A DNA stretch of 64,000 nucleotides from JACCZX01 sp963791315 (GCA_963791315.1 CAWBRQ010000007.1:620001-684000), one strand, 5' to 3'. Shown: positions 25,478-34,692, counted from the first letter of the stretch. Notes: generated by a model not told the origin, from the sequence alone. Numbers and translations are program-made.

Positions 25478-25612
25478 ATGGACTTTTTTGACTGGCTCAC
25501 CGTGCTCTTCTCGTTTGCGATCGCGCTGTATCTCATGTTTGGTGGGGGCAGCGACAGAGACTGGCCACCCCTGATGCCACCCCACGGTGACGACGAAGGT
25601 CGCATGGGATAG
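25478..25612 (+). CDS. Small membrane protein (44 aa)
   Basis: An ATG with AGGAG about 8 bases upstream opens a short frame beginning MDFFDWLTVLFSFAIALYLM. One membrane helix (about residues 6-22) is followed by a polar, Pro/Asp-rich tail (DRDWPPLMPPHGDDEG). It lies in a 358-base gap between two minus-strand genes and ends 13 bases from the TauE/SafE stop. No known family; good start signal and typical small-membrane-protein layout support it. Confidence 0.5.
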   Translation: MDFFDWLTVLFSFAIALYLMFGGGSDRDWPPLMPPHGDDEGRMG

Positions 25613-25625
25613 CTGCTCTTCGCAC

Positions 25626-26384
25626 TCATTGAATGAACCACGCAGCTTTCACACCGCTCACTAAATAGATTGCTCCGAGCGCCAGGACGCCCCATCGCGT
25701 CCACAAGCGGAAGGCCCCATCGCTGATTCGCTCGAGCACCGGCCGCGATAGCGAGGTACCGGCAAACGCAAGGAGGACCATGGCCGCCGCAAGCCAGGGC
25801 GAAACCGCTCCGCCTTCGACCGCAAGCACTCCGCCAAAGTAGATAATCTTCAAGCAGTGGCTCAAGCTTTGTGTGGTGGCCTTGGTCGCCACGACCGCAT
25901 GGCGACTCATTGTTGAGCGCACAAAGAAGACATCGAGGAGCGGTCCCGAGATGCCTGCGGTGAGGGATAGGGCCATGCACACGATGCCGCACGCGAACGG
26001 ATGCCAGGGCCGCTCGACGTTCAGATGTAGCCGCTTGGGAAGCGCGAGTGCAATGAAGGGCGTGATGCCCATCGCAATGAGCGCTGCTGGTTTCCCAACG
26101 ACGAACCCTGCCATTGCGAACAGCGCCAGTGCAACGAAGGCACCCGCCGCGTAGCCGATGAAAACGCGCCGGTTAATTTCATGCCGGAGCAGCAGCGCTC
26201 GCCACCCATTAGAGGCCAGCTGCACAATTCCATGCATCATCATCGCAGCGGGCAATGGAAGCAGCGCAAGCAGAACGCCCATCAGGATCATTCCGCCCGC
26301 CATGCCGAAGATTCCCGAAATGAAGGATGTGATCAAAGTCGCACCGGCCAGGACCGACACGGTGAGCAGCGAGACCTCCATCAA
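25626..26384 (-). CDS. Sulfite exporter TauE/SafE-family transporter
   Basis: 252-aa membrane protein with about eight helices. The N-terminal GIFGMAGGMILMGVLL and the second-half GISGPLLDVFFVRS are the paired glycine-rich helices of the TauE/SafE family, which exports sulfite, sulfoacetate or other organic anions. All residues are in one frame and the length is normal. It is convergent with the 44-aa gene. Its substrate cannot be told. Confidence 0.88.
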   Translation of the reverse strand: MMEVSLLTVSVLAGATLITSFISGIFGMAGGMILMGVLLALLPLPAAMMMHGIVQLASNGWRALLLRHEINRRVFIGYAAGAFVALALFAMAGFVVGKPAALIAMGITPFIALALPKRLHLNVERPWHPFACGIVCMALSLTAGISGPLLDVFFVRSTMSRHAVVATKATTQSLSHCLKIIYFGGVLAVEGGAVSPWLAAAMVLLAFAGTSLSRPVLERISDGAFRLWTRWGVLALGAIYLVSGVKAAWFIQ

Positions 26385-26579
26385 CGCCTTTCACGAAAGT
26401 CGCATGCGCGCGCGGCACCGGAAAAACCGAGCAGCGCCGAGCGCAGCATGGCATTCCAGCGCACCTTACGGGAAGCGATGATAAAGGCGGTGCGTGCCAT
26501 GAAAGTCGAATCCCCTGAACAGAGGTCTTGCCTGCGGGAGTTTGGCCAGTGAAGATGATGGACGCACTCAGGAATCATC

Positions 26580-29500
26580 ATGGCGCAGCGCAAGTTGAAA
26601 AAGAACAAGCCGCGGAAAACTACTAGCCCAGCCCGCAAATCAAGGGCGCTGAGATCGACGACGCCTCTTGACGTACAGACTGATCCCGGCTGGGACCGTC
26701 TCGAAAACGCGTTGGCGTCGGCTGCGCCGCGCGGCAAGAGCCGCACGGCGGCACAAGCCGAAGTTGATCGGCTGTTCGACGAAACCGAACAACAGCACCT
26801 GAAGCGGCTTGCCCGCCGCGCAAAGCTGGTTCGCTCGCGCCAGGCGCCGCTGGGCAATGTCGTCTTCCTGCCGGGCATCACCGGTTCCAACCTCGACGTC
26901 ATCGACGCCAACGGCGACAAGGACCACATCTGGATCAATCTGTGGCGCATCCTGCGCGGCCGCCTCGCCGAGTTGCAGCTTGCCGCGAGCGGCAGCTCAG
27001 AAGCCAATAGCGATCTTCGCGTGCTGGCTTCCGGCGTCAACAAGACCTTTTATGCACGCGCGGTGATGGCGTTACGCGCGCGCTGGAACGTTGAGCCGCT
27101 GGCGTATGACTGGCGGCGCGACATCGATCAGGCGTCCGACCTTCTTGCAGATTTCATTCGCGCGCGGTTCGCCGACAGACCGTGCCACCTGGTTGTGCAT
27201 TCGCTGGGTGGATTGGTCGCGCGGAATTTCATTCGACGTCACCCGCAGGTGTGGGAAGGCATGAAGGATTCCGACCTGGTGGCGGGCGGCCGCTTGATCA
27301 TGCTCGGTACGCCGAATTACGGCTCGTTCGCGATCCCACCGGTATTGACGGGATCCGACGAGATGATCGAGATGCTGGCGCGAGTCGATCTCGCGCACAA
27401 CCTGCACGAGTTGCTCGAGATCAGCAACACGTTCGTCGGCACCTATATGTTGCTGCCGGCGCCCGCCAAACTGAAGCCGCATCTGCATGCGATCTATCAG
27501 AAAGACACGTGGGGCGCCGCGCCCGGTGTGTCGCAATTGCACTTAAGTAGAACGTTTCAGTTTCACTCCGATCTCGAGCAAGCGGCGATCGACCCGGCGC
27601 GCATGCTGTACGTGGCCGGATGCAAGCAGGTGACACCGACCGGTATGTCGATCGTGGCTCCCGGCGAGTTTGAATACCAGCTCACCAGCGATGGTGACGG
27701 CCGCGTGTCGCACGAACTCGGCTTGCTGCCGGGCGTGCAGACCTATTACGTCGAAGAGGCGCACGGCGATCTGGCGCGCAACGAAACGGTGTTAAGCGCG
27801 GTCGATGAGCTGCTTCAAACCGGTACGACCGACGTGCTTGGCACAACGGTACTGCGCCGCGCGGAGCGCGTAATGCATTCGATGCGCGCGTATCGCACTG
27901 CGGCCGACAAGCGGCTGCTGGAAGAGCTCGGGCACATTGCGAGTCGCAACGTCACCAGCGAGTCGCAACTCAGCGACGAAGAGAAACGCTTTGCCGAGGA
28001 GGCGATCATCAAAGCCGCGCTCGGCTCGAGCACGCGCTCGATGCCAAGGCCGCCTGTCGAGCGCGCGCCTTCTCGTGCGAAGACAACGGCGCCGGGCCAG
28101 CTCCCGCGGCTGCAGGTTGCGGTGAAGTTCGGCGACGTCGCGGAGATCGTCGTACCGGTGGTCGTCGTCGGGCACTACCGGGGCGTGTTGCCAACCAATG
28201 CGATCGGGGCCATCGATAAGAAGCTCGGTGGATGGATCACGCGCGCGGTGCGGCAAGGCATGATCGCCGGCACGCTCGGTGAAACGTTTTACGTGCCAAC
28301 AGCCGGGCGACTCGGCGCGCAATCGGTGGTCGTCGCGGGGATGGGCGAGTTCGGCCGCTTTGGCGCAACCGATCTACGACTGTTGATGTCGAACGTTGCG
28401 CAGGGCGCGAGCGCGCTCGGCTATTCGACCATTGCCACGGTGCTGGTCGGCGCTGGCAACGGTAACCTGGATCGCGAGACCGCGCTGCGCGAGATTCTGG
28501 AAGGACTGGGCAACGGGCTTGCGCAGTTGCGCAACGGCGCAGACAAGCGACCGCCTGCGCAATTGCAGGTGATCATCATCGAGCGCTCCGCTGCGCGCTT
28601 CTTCGAGCTCGGGGAAAAGTTGCGCGAGCTCAGTGCGACGCAATCGCTGTCGTCGGCACACATCACAATGAAGAAGGCGAGCCCGGCGGAAATCAAGCGT
28701 GCGCGCGCTTCGGAGCGCCGCGATAAGAAGCCTGCGCCTGTGAAACCCGGCACCAGCGATGCGCGGACCGACGAAGTGCGCATCACGGTCGAATGCAAAC
28801 CCGACGACGTTGGGGTCTATCGCTTCTCCGCGCTGAGCCAGCAGGCGGTAGTCCCTGTACGCGAAGTCAAGGTGAATCAACATTTCGCGTCCGAGGCCGC
28901 ACGCGCACTGCGCGAAGCGAACACTCGTGAAGAGCAGGAGAAATACGGCCGGCTGCTGTATGACTATCTGGTGCCGCATGATTTTGCCGATGTGCTCGAC
29001 GGTGATCAGCCTCTGCGTTTGATCGTGGATCGCGCGACCGCTGCGTTTCCGTGGGAGATGGCGTGCTTTCCTTCGCGCAGCGGAGCGGCGTCGCTGCGCT
29101 GGCTTGGTACCGATCTGCAACTGTCGCGGCAGTTCCGGACGTTGCTTTCGCAGGCGCCCGGTCTGAGTCCCCCGGTCAACAATCAATTGAGCGTGCTTGT
29201 CATTGCCGATCCGGCGCCCGAGCGCGAGCTTCAATTGCAGGGTGCACGCATCGAGGGCCGGCGCGTGGCCGATATCCTGAAAAGTGCGAACGGGCTCGAC
29301 TTCGGCAGCGGCAAGCTGAAGATCGAAGTGGTCGAGCGCATCGGCGCCGGTGAATGTGATCCGATAGAAATTCTTGCGCTGCTGCTTACGGGCAACTTCG
29401 ATATCGTCCATTACGCCGGGCACGGCGACTACAACGCGAAATCGCCCGAAACCAGTGGGTGGATATTCGGCGCCGACACTGTGCTCACGGCGCAGGATAT

Positions 29501-29861
29501 TTTCCGCGCACGCGCAGTGCCGCGGATGGTGTTTGCGAACGCGTGCTTCTCCGGTGTTTTGCATGCTGGGCAGGCGTTCGCCGCCGATGAGCTCTCGCAT
29601 GGGCTGGCCACGATTGCACAGGCGTTCTTCGAGCGCGGCGTGCCGAATTACATAGGAACCGGCTGGCCGGTCGACGATGCACAGGCGCTGACGATCGCGG
29701 GCACGTTCTATCAAGCGCTGTTGCGGCGAGCTTCGATCGGCTCGGCATTAAACGTGGCGCGCCGAGCCGTATTCGACGAGCGCATTGAGTCGACGTGGGG
29801 TGCGTATCAGCACTACGGCAACCCGCAGGATCACTTACTACGCGCGGAGGAGGCCCTTTAG
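26580..29861 (+). CDS. LCAT/lipase-like hydrolase + M17-N-like + CHAT protease fusion
   Basis: 1093 aa, no signal peptide; basic N-terminus (KKNKPRKTTSPARK). Domain 1 (about 90-420): alpha/beta hydrolase like LCAT/lipases, with NVVFLPGITGSNLDV and nucleophile motif VHSLGG (Ser208). Domain 2 (about 510-690): resembles the N-terminal domain of M17 leucyl aminopeptidases (SVVVAGMGEFGRFGATDLR ...), without the peptidase part. Domain 3 (about 750-1090): CHAT caspase-like protease with His948 in HYAGHGDY and Cys989 in NACFSG, both catalytic residues present. CHAT proteases are used in bacterial cell-death and immune systems. The gene is intact and converges with a second caspase-fold peptidase operon. 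A conflict or self-killing role is inferred, not shown. Confidence 0.85.
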   Translation: MAQRKLKKNKPRKTTSPARKSRALRSTTPLDVQTDPGWDRLENALASAAPRGKSRTAAQAEVDRLFDETEQQHLKRLARRAKLVRSRQAPLGNVVFLPGITGSNLDVIDANGDKDHIWINLWRILRGRLAELQLAASGSSEANSDLRVLASGVNKTFYARAVMALRARWNVEPLAYDWRRDIDQASDLLADFIRARFADRPCHLVVHSLGGLVARNFIRRHPQVWEGMKDSDLVAGGRLIMLGTPNYGSFAIPPVLTGSDEMIEMLARVDLAHNLHELLEISNTFVGTYMLLPAPAKLKPHLHAIYQKDTWGAAPGVSQLHLSRTFQFHSDLEQAAIDPARMLYVAGCKQVTPTGMSIVAPGEFEYQLTSDGDGRVSHELGLLPGVQTYYVEEAHGDLARNETVLSAVDELLQTGTTDVLGTTVLRRAERVMHSMRAYRTAADKRLLEELGHIASRNVTSESQLSDEEKRFAEEAIIKAALGSSTRSMPRPPVERAPSRAKTTAPGQLPRLQVAVKFGDVAEIVVPVVVVGHYRGVLPTNAIGAIDKKLGGWITRAVRQGMIAGTLGETFYVPTAGRLGAQSVVVAGMGEFGRFGATDLRLLMSNVAQGASALGYSTIATVLVGAGNGNLDRETALREILEGLGNGLAQLRNGADKRPPAQLQVIIIERSAARFFELGEKLRELSATQSLSSAHITMKKASPAEIKRARASERRDKKPAPVKPGTSDARTDEVRITVECKPDDVGVYRFSALSQQAVVPVREVKVNQHFASEAARALREANTREEQEKYGRLLYDYLVPHDFADVLDGDQPLRLIVDRATAAFPWEMACFPSRSGAASLRWLGTDLQLSRQFRTLLSQAPGLSPPVNNQLSVLVIADPAPERELQLQGARIEGRRVADILKSANGLDFGSGKLKIEVVERIGAGECDPIEILALLLTGNFDIVHYAGHGDYNAKSPETSGWIFGADTVLTAQDIFRARAVPRMVFANACFSGVLHAGQAFAADELSHGLATIAQAFFERGVPNYIGTGWPVDDAQALTIAGTFYQALLRRASIGSALNVARRAVFDERIESTWGAYQHYGNPQDHLLRAEEAL

Positions 29862-30151
29862 TCGGCCTTGCTTATTGTTTGAATCCGATCGGCGATCAAC
29901 ACGTACGACACAACGACCCCGTCGCACTCGACGTTGCATCCAACCAGCTCGCGCAGCGCCTTATCGGCGTACGCCGGGCCATCGCGGCGACGCAGGACGT
30001 AGCGCGCCGTACTGGTTTCGAGAAATACCGCGATCTGCTCGCTCTTGCTGCCGCGGGCGAACGGACCTTCGGCAACGCGCCCCCGTAGCGCATGAACGCG
30101 CATCGGCTCGTTCGAGTCTTCAGGCTTTTCGGGCGCATTGCGTGTCGCCAT
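29858..30151 (-). CDS. Small beta-rich protein next to caspase-fold proteases
   Basis: 97 aa, no signal peptide. After a charged 20-residue lead it has alternating hydrophobic strands (HALRGRVAEGPFARGSKSE, AVFLETSTARYVLRRRDG, LVGCNVECDGVVVSYVLIAD) that suggest a small beta-barrel, perhaps OB-like. Its ATG overlaps the stop of the C25-like peptidase gene (ATGA at 30151), so the two are translationally coupled. Its 3' end overlaps the CHAT gene end by a few bases. It may act as regulator, inhibitor or substrate of either protease; this is inference from position only. Confidence 0.75.
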   Translation of the reverse strand: MATRNAPEKPEDSNEPMRVHALRGRVAEGPFARGSKSEQIAVFLETSTARYVLRRRDGPAYADKALRELVGCNVECDGVVVSYVLIADRIQTISKAD

Positions 30152-31687
30152 CAGCGCTGGTAGTAGACGCGGTAAGCAACGATGCGTTCGCTTGCCTCGC
30201 GGGCGATCACTGCGACGCGTGAGCCGACGTCGGCCTTGTTGAGTTGATCGGCAGTGGTGACGAGCAAGTGATACTTGGACGCGACGCCCTCGGTGCTGCG
30301 CACCATCCGCTTCGCGCCTTCAAGCCTGCGAGCGCACTCGACAGCAAAAGCGGTGAATTTCGCCGCTGGTAGAACGCCGAGCTGCCGGGCGATCTGATCG
30401 AGCTGGCGGCGAACGCTAGGCGATGGAGCTGTTGCGACCGGGCGCGACGCGGTCGGTTTGGTTTCGCGCAGCAGCTCTCCGATGCGCTCTGTGTTTGCAC
30501 GCCGCGCTGAGCGGACGCTGCGCTTGGCGACTGCGACCGTATCCGCCGGCGGAGTAAGCGTCGCAGAAGAGACCTTGACCGGCTGCACGCTCGGATCGCC
30601 GAGCAGATAAAACTGCGCCAGTGTTTTCAGATCGATCGGATCGAGTTCGTTGACTTGTTGCACGTAACGCTGTTGCGCTTTCAGCGCTGCCAGTCCGAGA
30701 GAATGCCCGGCCTGAACTTCAAGTAAGAAATATTGCGTGATCAGGTCCGCAGCCCCGTTGCCCTCCGCCGGACCGTAGGCGATCGTCGTGCTGCCGAAGT
30801 AGCCGTATGCCTTCTGCCCCATATACATCTGGCAAATGGAGGTGGGCAGCTCGAGCGTCACTGAGTCGTAAAGCTCTGCTCCGTAACAGCATTCGACGGC
30901 GGCTACTGTGCCTTCGCGAATCCGTCCGCGTAAGTCCTTCGAGTCCAGAGCGGTCGGCATGCCGTGTTTGTCCTCGCCGTAAAAACGCGGATCAGCGAGC
31001 GCGCCGTGGCAGTTGATGAAGTGACTGCGTGGCCCGAGCTTGCGGCTCGCGCCGCTGCTGGTGGTGGGGGGCGCGAGCAGCAGTTTGCTGGCATTACCGA
31101 AGATATTCGCGAGTGACAGTGCGGTCGACTTTCTCCATACCTGTGCCGACAACGAAAAGTAGTTCAAGATACTGGGCAAGCGGGCGCGACTTGTACGTCG
31201 CCGCCATGTCGAGGCACGCCAGCAAATGCGACGGTTCGCTCGCTCCCGACATGTCGGGCAGGCGTCCGATCACTCGAGTCGGACCGATGAACTTTGTGAT
31301 GTCGCGCGAATACGGCGCATCGCAGGCGTACGGCAAATCGCCCCACGCTACCGGGTCGTCTTCCTGATCGTCTACGAACACGGGGTTTTTCGGATCCTGA
31401 TGCGGAACGACATCGATCGATCCGAGAATCATCAGGTAGTGCGGCCGCAAAGCGCGATACAGCGCATCGATCGCACGCTTGTTCTGGCGCGCACTCGACG
31501 CCTCTGTTACCGGTGTTCCGTAGCGCTTCATCGCCGCGCTGTCCAGAGCGACCAGGCGCGTTATCAGGCCTCGCTTGCGATCGGCGGCGATCAGCGCATT
31601 TACACCGGCTGTTACTTTCGCAAGACCGCGCGCGCCGTACTTTCTCCGGAGTGCCGAGCGATTGGTGACGATCAATTTGTCGACCAT
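30151..31687 (-). CDS. C25/gingipain-like caspase-fold peptidase, frameshifted
   Basis: Two overlapping frames form one protein of about 512 aa. The first (start 31687) runs through YLMILGSIDVVPHQDPKNP and GPTRVIGRLPDMSGAS; the second continues as STALSLANIFG, FINCHGALADPRFYG (catalytic His) and VAAVECCYGAELYD (catalytic Cys). The His-Gly and Cys-x-x-x-Gly context and the order are those of clan CD, family C25-like peptidases. Near 31131 one extra base shifts the frame. A C-terminal helical part (about 380-512) has no known family. The start is 21 bases from gltX, divergent. No signal peptide, so a cytoplasmic role, unlike secreted gingipains. Confidence 0.72.
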
Positions 31688-31708
31688 ATGGCAAGTTACC
31701 ATGCACAC

Positions 31709-33125
31709 ATGAGCGAAGTCAGAACGCGAATTGCACCGAGCCCAACGGGCATGCTGCACTTGGGTACCGCGCGAACGGCGCTATTTTGCTGGGCGTTCGC
31801 GCGCCATCACGGCGGCAAGTTCATTCTTCGCATCGAAGACACCGACGCCGAGCGTTCCACTGAAGATGCGGTACAGGTCATTTTGCAGAGCATGCGCTGG
31901 CTCGAGCTCGACTACGACGAAGGTCCGATACGTCAGACCGAGCGTCTGCGCTCGCTATCGAGAGGTACTCGAGCGAATGCTGGCCGATGGCCGCGCATAT
32001 CGCTGCTACGCGAGCAAAGAGGAACTTGAAGCGTTGCGTGAAGCGCAGATCGCGCGCAACGAGAAGCCGCGCTACGACGGTCGCTGGCGGCCGGAGAACG
32101 CGCGCGGCAAGTCGCCGCCCGAAGGGGTGCAGCCGGTTTTTCGCTTTCGCAATCCCGACGACGGCGACGTCGAGTGGAATGATCTGGTTAAAGGGCCGAT
32201 CAGCATCTCCAACCGCGAGCTGGACGATCTGGTGATCGCCCGCAGCGACTGGATGCCCACCTACAACTTTGCGGTGGTCGTCGACGACGCCGACATGCGA
32301 ATCTCGCACGTGCTGCGCGGCGAAGAACACATCAACAACACACCACGGCAGATCAATCTGTACCGCGCGCTCGGCTGGACACCACCTCAGTTCGGCCATC
32401 TGCCGCTGATTCTCGCGCCCGACGGCAGCAAGCTATCGAAGCGGCACGGCGCAGTCAGCGTGCTGCAGTACGACGACGACGGCTTCCTGCCGGAAGCGCT
32501 GTTCAACTACCTCGCACGGCTTGGCTGGAGTCATGGCGACGAAGAAAAGTTCACGCGCGAGCAGCTGACCGAATGGTTCGATTTGCAGCACGTCAATCGA
32601 GCACCGGCGCAGTACAACCTCGACAAGCTGATGTGGCTGAATGGCGAGTACATCAAGGAAGCTGCTGATGATCGGCTCGCGAGTCTCGTTGCCCCACGTA
32701 TCGAAGCACGGGGCGGTCGACTTGCTGGCGGCCCCGCGTTGCAAGAGGTGGTGGCGCTGTTGAAGGATCGATCACGGACGCTGAATGAACTAGCGGAGGC
32801 CGCGCTCTTGTTTTATTCGGAGCCAAGGATTGATGTCGGACTGGTGGCCGAGCACTTGAATGATTCCGGCCGTCAAGCGGTGCAGGCGTTTCGTGATCGC
32901 GCGGCAGCGCTTTCGTGGGAGCGCAGTGCGTTGCACGGCGCAATCAAGCAGATCGTCGGCGAGCTCAAGCTCAAGATGCCGCAGGTCGCGGTTCCACTGC
33001 GCATTGCGGTTACCGGCCGAACCCAGACGCCGTCGATCGACGCGGTGCTCGAATTGATCGGCCGTGACGCGGTGCTCGAACGAATTGACCGCGCGCTTGC
33101 AGTTCCCGCCGCGCAGTCGCGCTGA
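31709..33125 (+). CDS. gltX: Glutamyl-tRNA synthetase, one frameshift
   Basis: Class I aminoacyl-tRNA synthetase that charges tRNA-Glu. The N-terminal part from ATG 31709 reads TRIAPSPTGMLHLGTARTA (HIGH-type motif) and IEDTDAERS; the rest reads KLSKRHGAVS (KMSKS-type motif) and a complete anticodon-binding domain. A one-base shift near 31955 separates the frames (…RQTERL then ARYREVLERMLADGR). Combined length is about 470 aa, normal for the family. The gene is essential, so an indel error is likely. tRNA-Glu lies 1.5 kb downstream. Confidence 0.9.
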
Positions 33126-33192
33126 ATTCTGCGTACGTAATCCTGCTGCTAGGTTGCTCGACATTCTGCTGGTTGGGCACTACTGCCAACCG

Positions 33193-33221
33193 TTGACTTT
33201 CTACCAATTGGTAAGTAACTT
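33193..33221 (+). promoter_or_regulatory. Promoter with operator palindrome before the TetR gene
   Basis: TTGACT (33193-33198) and TAACTT (33216-33221) are separated by 17 bases, and the spacer contains the perfect 12-base palindrome TACCAATTGGTA (33202-33213). A direct repeat GGTAAGTA occurs at 33210 and 33233. The layout suits autorepression by the TetR protein encoded 50 bases downstream. Confidence 0.55.
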
Positions 33222-33270
33222 GTCAACTAGTAGGTAAGTAGTAGTCAGGCGGCAGGTAAGGAGAGCGGCG

Positions 33271-33844
33271 GTGGTGAGAGCAGACACGTCGCAGCGGATT
33301 CTGGATACGGCCGAGCGCCTGGTGCAGACGCGCGGCTTCAACGGCTTCAGCTACGCGGACATCGCGACCACGCTCGGTGTCACCAAGGCGAGCCTGCACT
33401 ACCACTTTCCTGCGCAAGGCCGAGCTCGGCCAGCGCCTGATCGAGCGCTACGAAAGGAATTTTCTGGCCGCGCTCGACAGCGATCGACCGGACCAGCACG
33501 AACGCGCGCGAGAAACTGCAGCGATACGCCGAGATCTATGCGCGACGTGCTCCGCAACAACCGCATGTGTCTGTGCGGGATGCTGGCCGCCGAATACGCG
33601 ACACTGCCGAAGCCGATGAAGGAGGAGATGAAGCACTTCTTCGACGAGAACGAGCGCTGGCTGACTGCGGTGCTGAAGCAAGGGCAGAAAGCGCGTGACG
33701 TTGAAGTTCTCGGGGCCGGCGCATGAAGTCGCCCGCGCACTGGTCGGCTCGCTCGAAGGCGCGATGATGCTCGCGCGCTCATTCGGTGAGGTGTCGCGCT
33801 TTGAGGCGGCGGCCAATCGCTCGCTGGCGGAGCTCTTCAGGTGA
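33271..33844 (+). CDS. TetR-family transcription regulator, several frameshifts
   Basis: GTG start after AAGGAG. The N-terminal helix-turn-helix is typical: SQRILDTAERLVQTRGFNGF then IATTLGVTKASLHYHF. The frame then shifts near 33410 (continuing RKAELGQRLIERYERNFLAAL), near 33480, and near 33710, after which the C-terminus reads HEVARALVGSLEGAMMLARS to a stop at 33844. Joined, the product is about 190 aa, normal for TetR repressors. The ligand pocket gives no hint of the inducer. It sits between gltX and the tRNAs together with the VOC protein, which it may control. Confidence 0.75.
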
Positions 33845-33917
33845 GTACGCAATCCTGCCCCATAGTCGGCGTGCTCTCCGCACGTCATCGTCCACGTAGT
33901 TCACACGAGGAGCGCAG

Positions 33918-34298
33918 ATGCTTTTTCAATCGCAAGTTACCTGCATGTTGCCGGTCAAGGATCTGACTCGCGCCCGACGCTTCTACGAAGATGGACTTGG
34001 CCTCGAGCCGCACGGGTTGCGGCCCGACGGCAAGTTCATCTATCGCTGCGGCGGTACCGAGGTCGCGTTGTTTCCGAAGCCCGAAGGAACGAAGGCCGAG
34101 CATACGGCGCTGAGTTTCAAGGTCGACAACATCAGTGACGCCATCGCGACACTGAAAGCACGCGGCGTCAAGTTTGCCGACTACGACTTTCCGGGATTCA
34201 AGACGATCGACCATGTCTGCGTACTGGGCTCGGAAAAGGCGGCATGGTTCGAGGACACCGAGGGCAACATCCTCTGCCTGCACGAGGACGTGGGCTGA
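33918..34298 (+). CDS. VOC-family (glyoxalase/bleomycin-resistance fold) protein
   Basis: 126 aa, intact. The beta-alpha-beta-beta-beta repeats of the vicinal oxygen chelate fold are visible: VTCMLPVKDLTRARRFYEDG, ALSFKVDNISDAIATLKARG and the final WFEDTEGNILCLHE. The metal-ligand positions include the terminal Glu in the last strand. Members are lyases, dioxygenases or drug-binding proteins; the substrate is unknown. AGGAGCGCAG lies just before the ATG. Confidence 0.85.
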   Translation: MLFQSQVTCMLPVKDLTRARRFYEDGLGLEPHGLRPDGKFIYRCGGTEVALFPKPEGTKAEHTALSFKVDNISDAIATLKARGVKFADYDFPGFKTIDHVCVLGSEKAAWFEDTEGNILCLHEDVG

Positions 34299-34314
34299 GA
34301 GGATCTGTCGGCGT

Positions 34315-34467
34315 TTTATGGGTCAAGATGGACGATGGCACCGAGTTTGATTGCCGGCGGGCGATGTTTCATTGCTGCCATCGGGCCACGACGCGTGGGT
34401 GGTGGGCGACGAGCCGGCGATCGTTGTCGACTTTCAAGGAATGATCGACTACGCCAAGTCGCATTGA
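34315..34467 (+). pseudogene. Cupin C-terminal remnant
   Basis: Two frames give the end of a cupin protein: VKMDDGTEFD, then after a one-base shift near 34355 LPAGDVSLLPSGHDAWVVGD and AIVVDFQGMIDYAKSH before the stop at 34467. The N-terminal half expected of a cupin is absent, as the VOC gene ends just upstream. It looks like a truncated gene rather than a simple sequencing error, though an indel is also present. Confidence 0.6.
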
Positions 34468-34507
34468 TCGCGAAATCCGCGGCTCTCGACGATGGGCGAA
34501 GCGTGGC

Positions 34508-34513
34508 TATAAT
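34508..34513 (+). promoter_or_regulatory. -10 element of the tRNA operon
   Basis: Consensus TATAAT 16 bases before the first base of tRNA-Ala. The -35 region is weak (CTCGAC near 34485-34490). Confidence 0.5.
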
Positions 34514-34528
34514 CCGCGCCTCGCTTGT

Positions 34529-34604
<76 letters not shown>

Positions 34605-34616
34605 CTACGTTCCTAA

Positions 34617-34692
34617 GTCCCCATCGTCTAGAGGCCTAGGACATCACCCTTTCACGGTGAGTACAGGGGTTCGAATCCCCTTGGGGACGCCA
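34617..34692 (+). tRNA. tRNA-Glu (anticodon TTC)
   Basis: 76 bases: acceptor GTCCCCA pairs with TGGGGAC, anticodon loop CTTTCAC gives TTC, T-arm GGGGTTCGAATCCCC, encoded CCA. It lies 12 bases after tRNA-Ala, so both are one transcript, near the gene for glutamyl-tRNA synthetase. Confidence 0.95.

Noticed and set aside
26381..27043. Long minus-strand frame at the start of the CHAT gene
   Set aside because: Shadow of a high-GC coding region; no domain or start signal.
28374..29714. 446-codon minus-strand frame inside the CHAT gene
   Set aside because: Antisense shadow with arginine- and histidine-rich composition; the plus-strand protein has clear domains.
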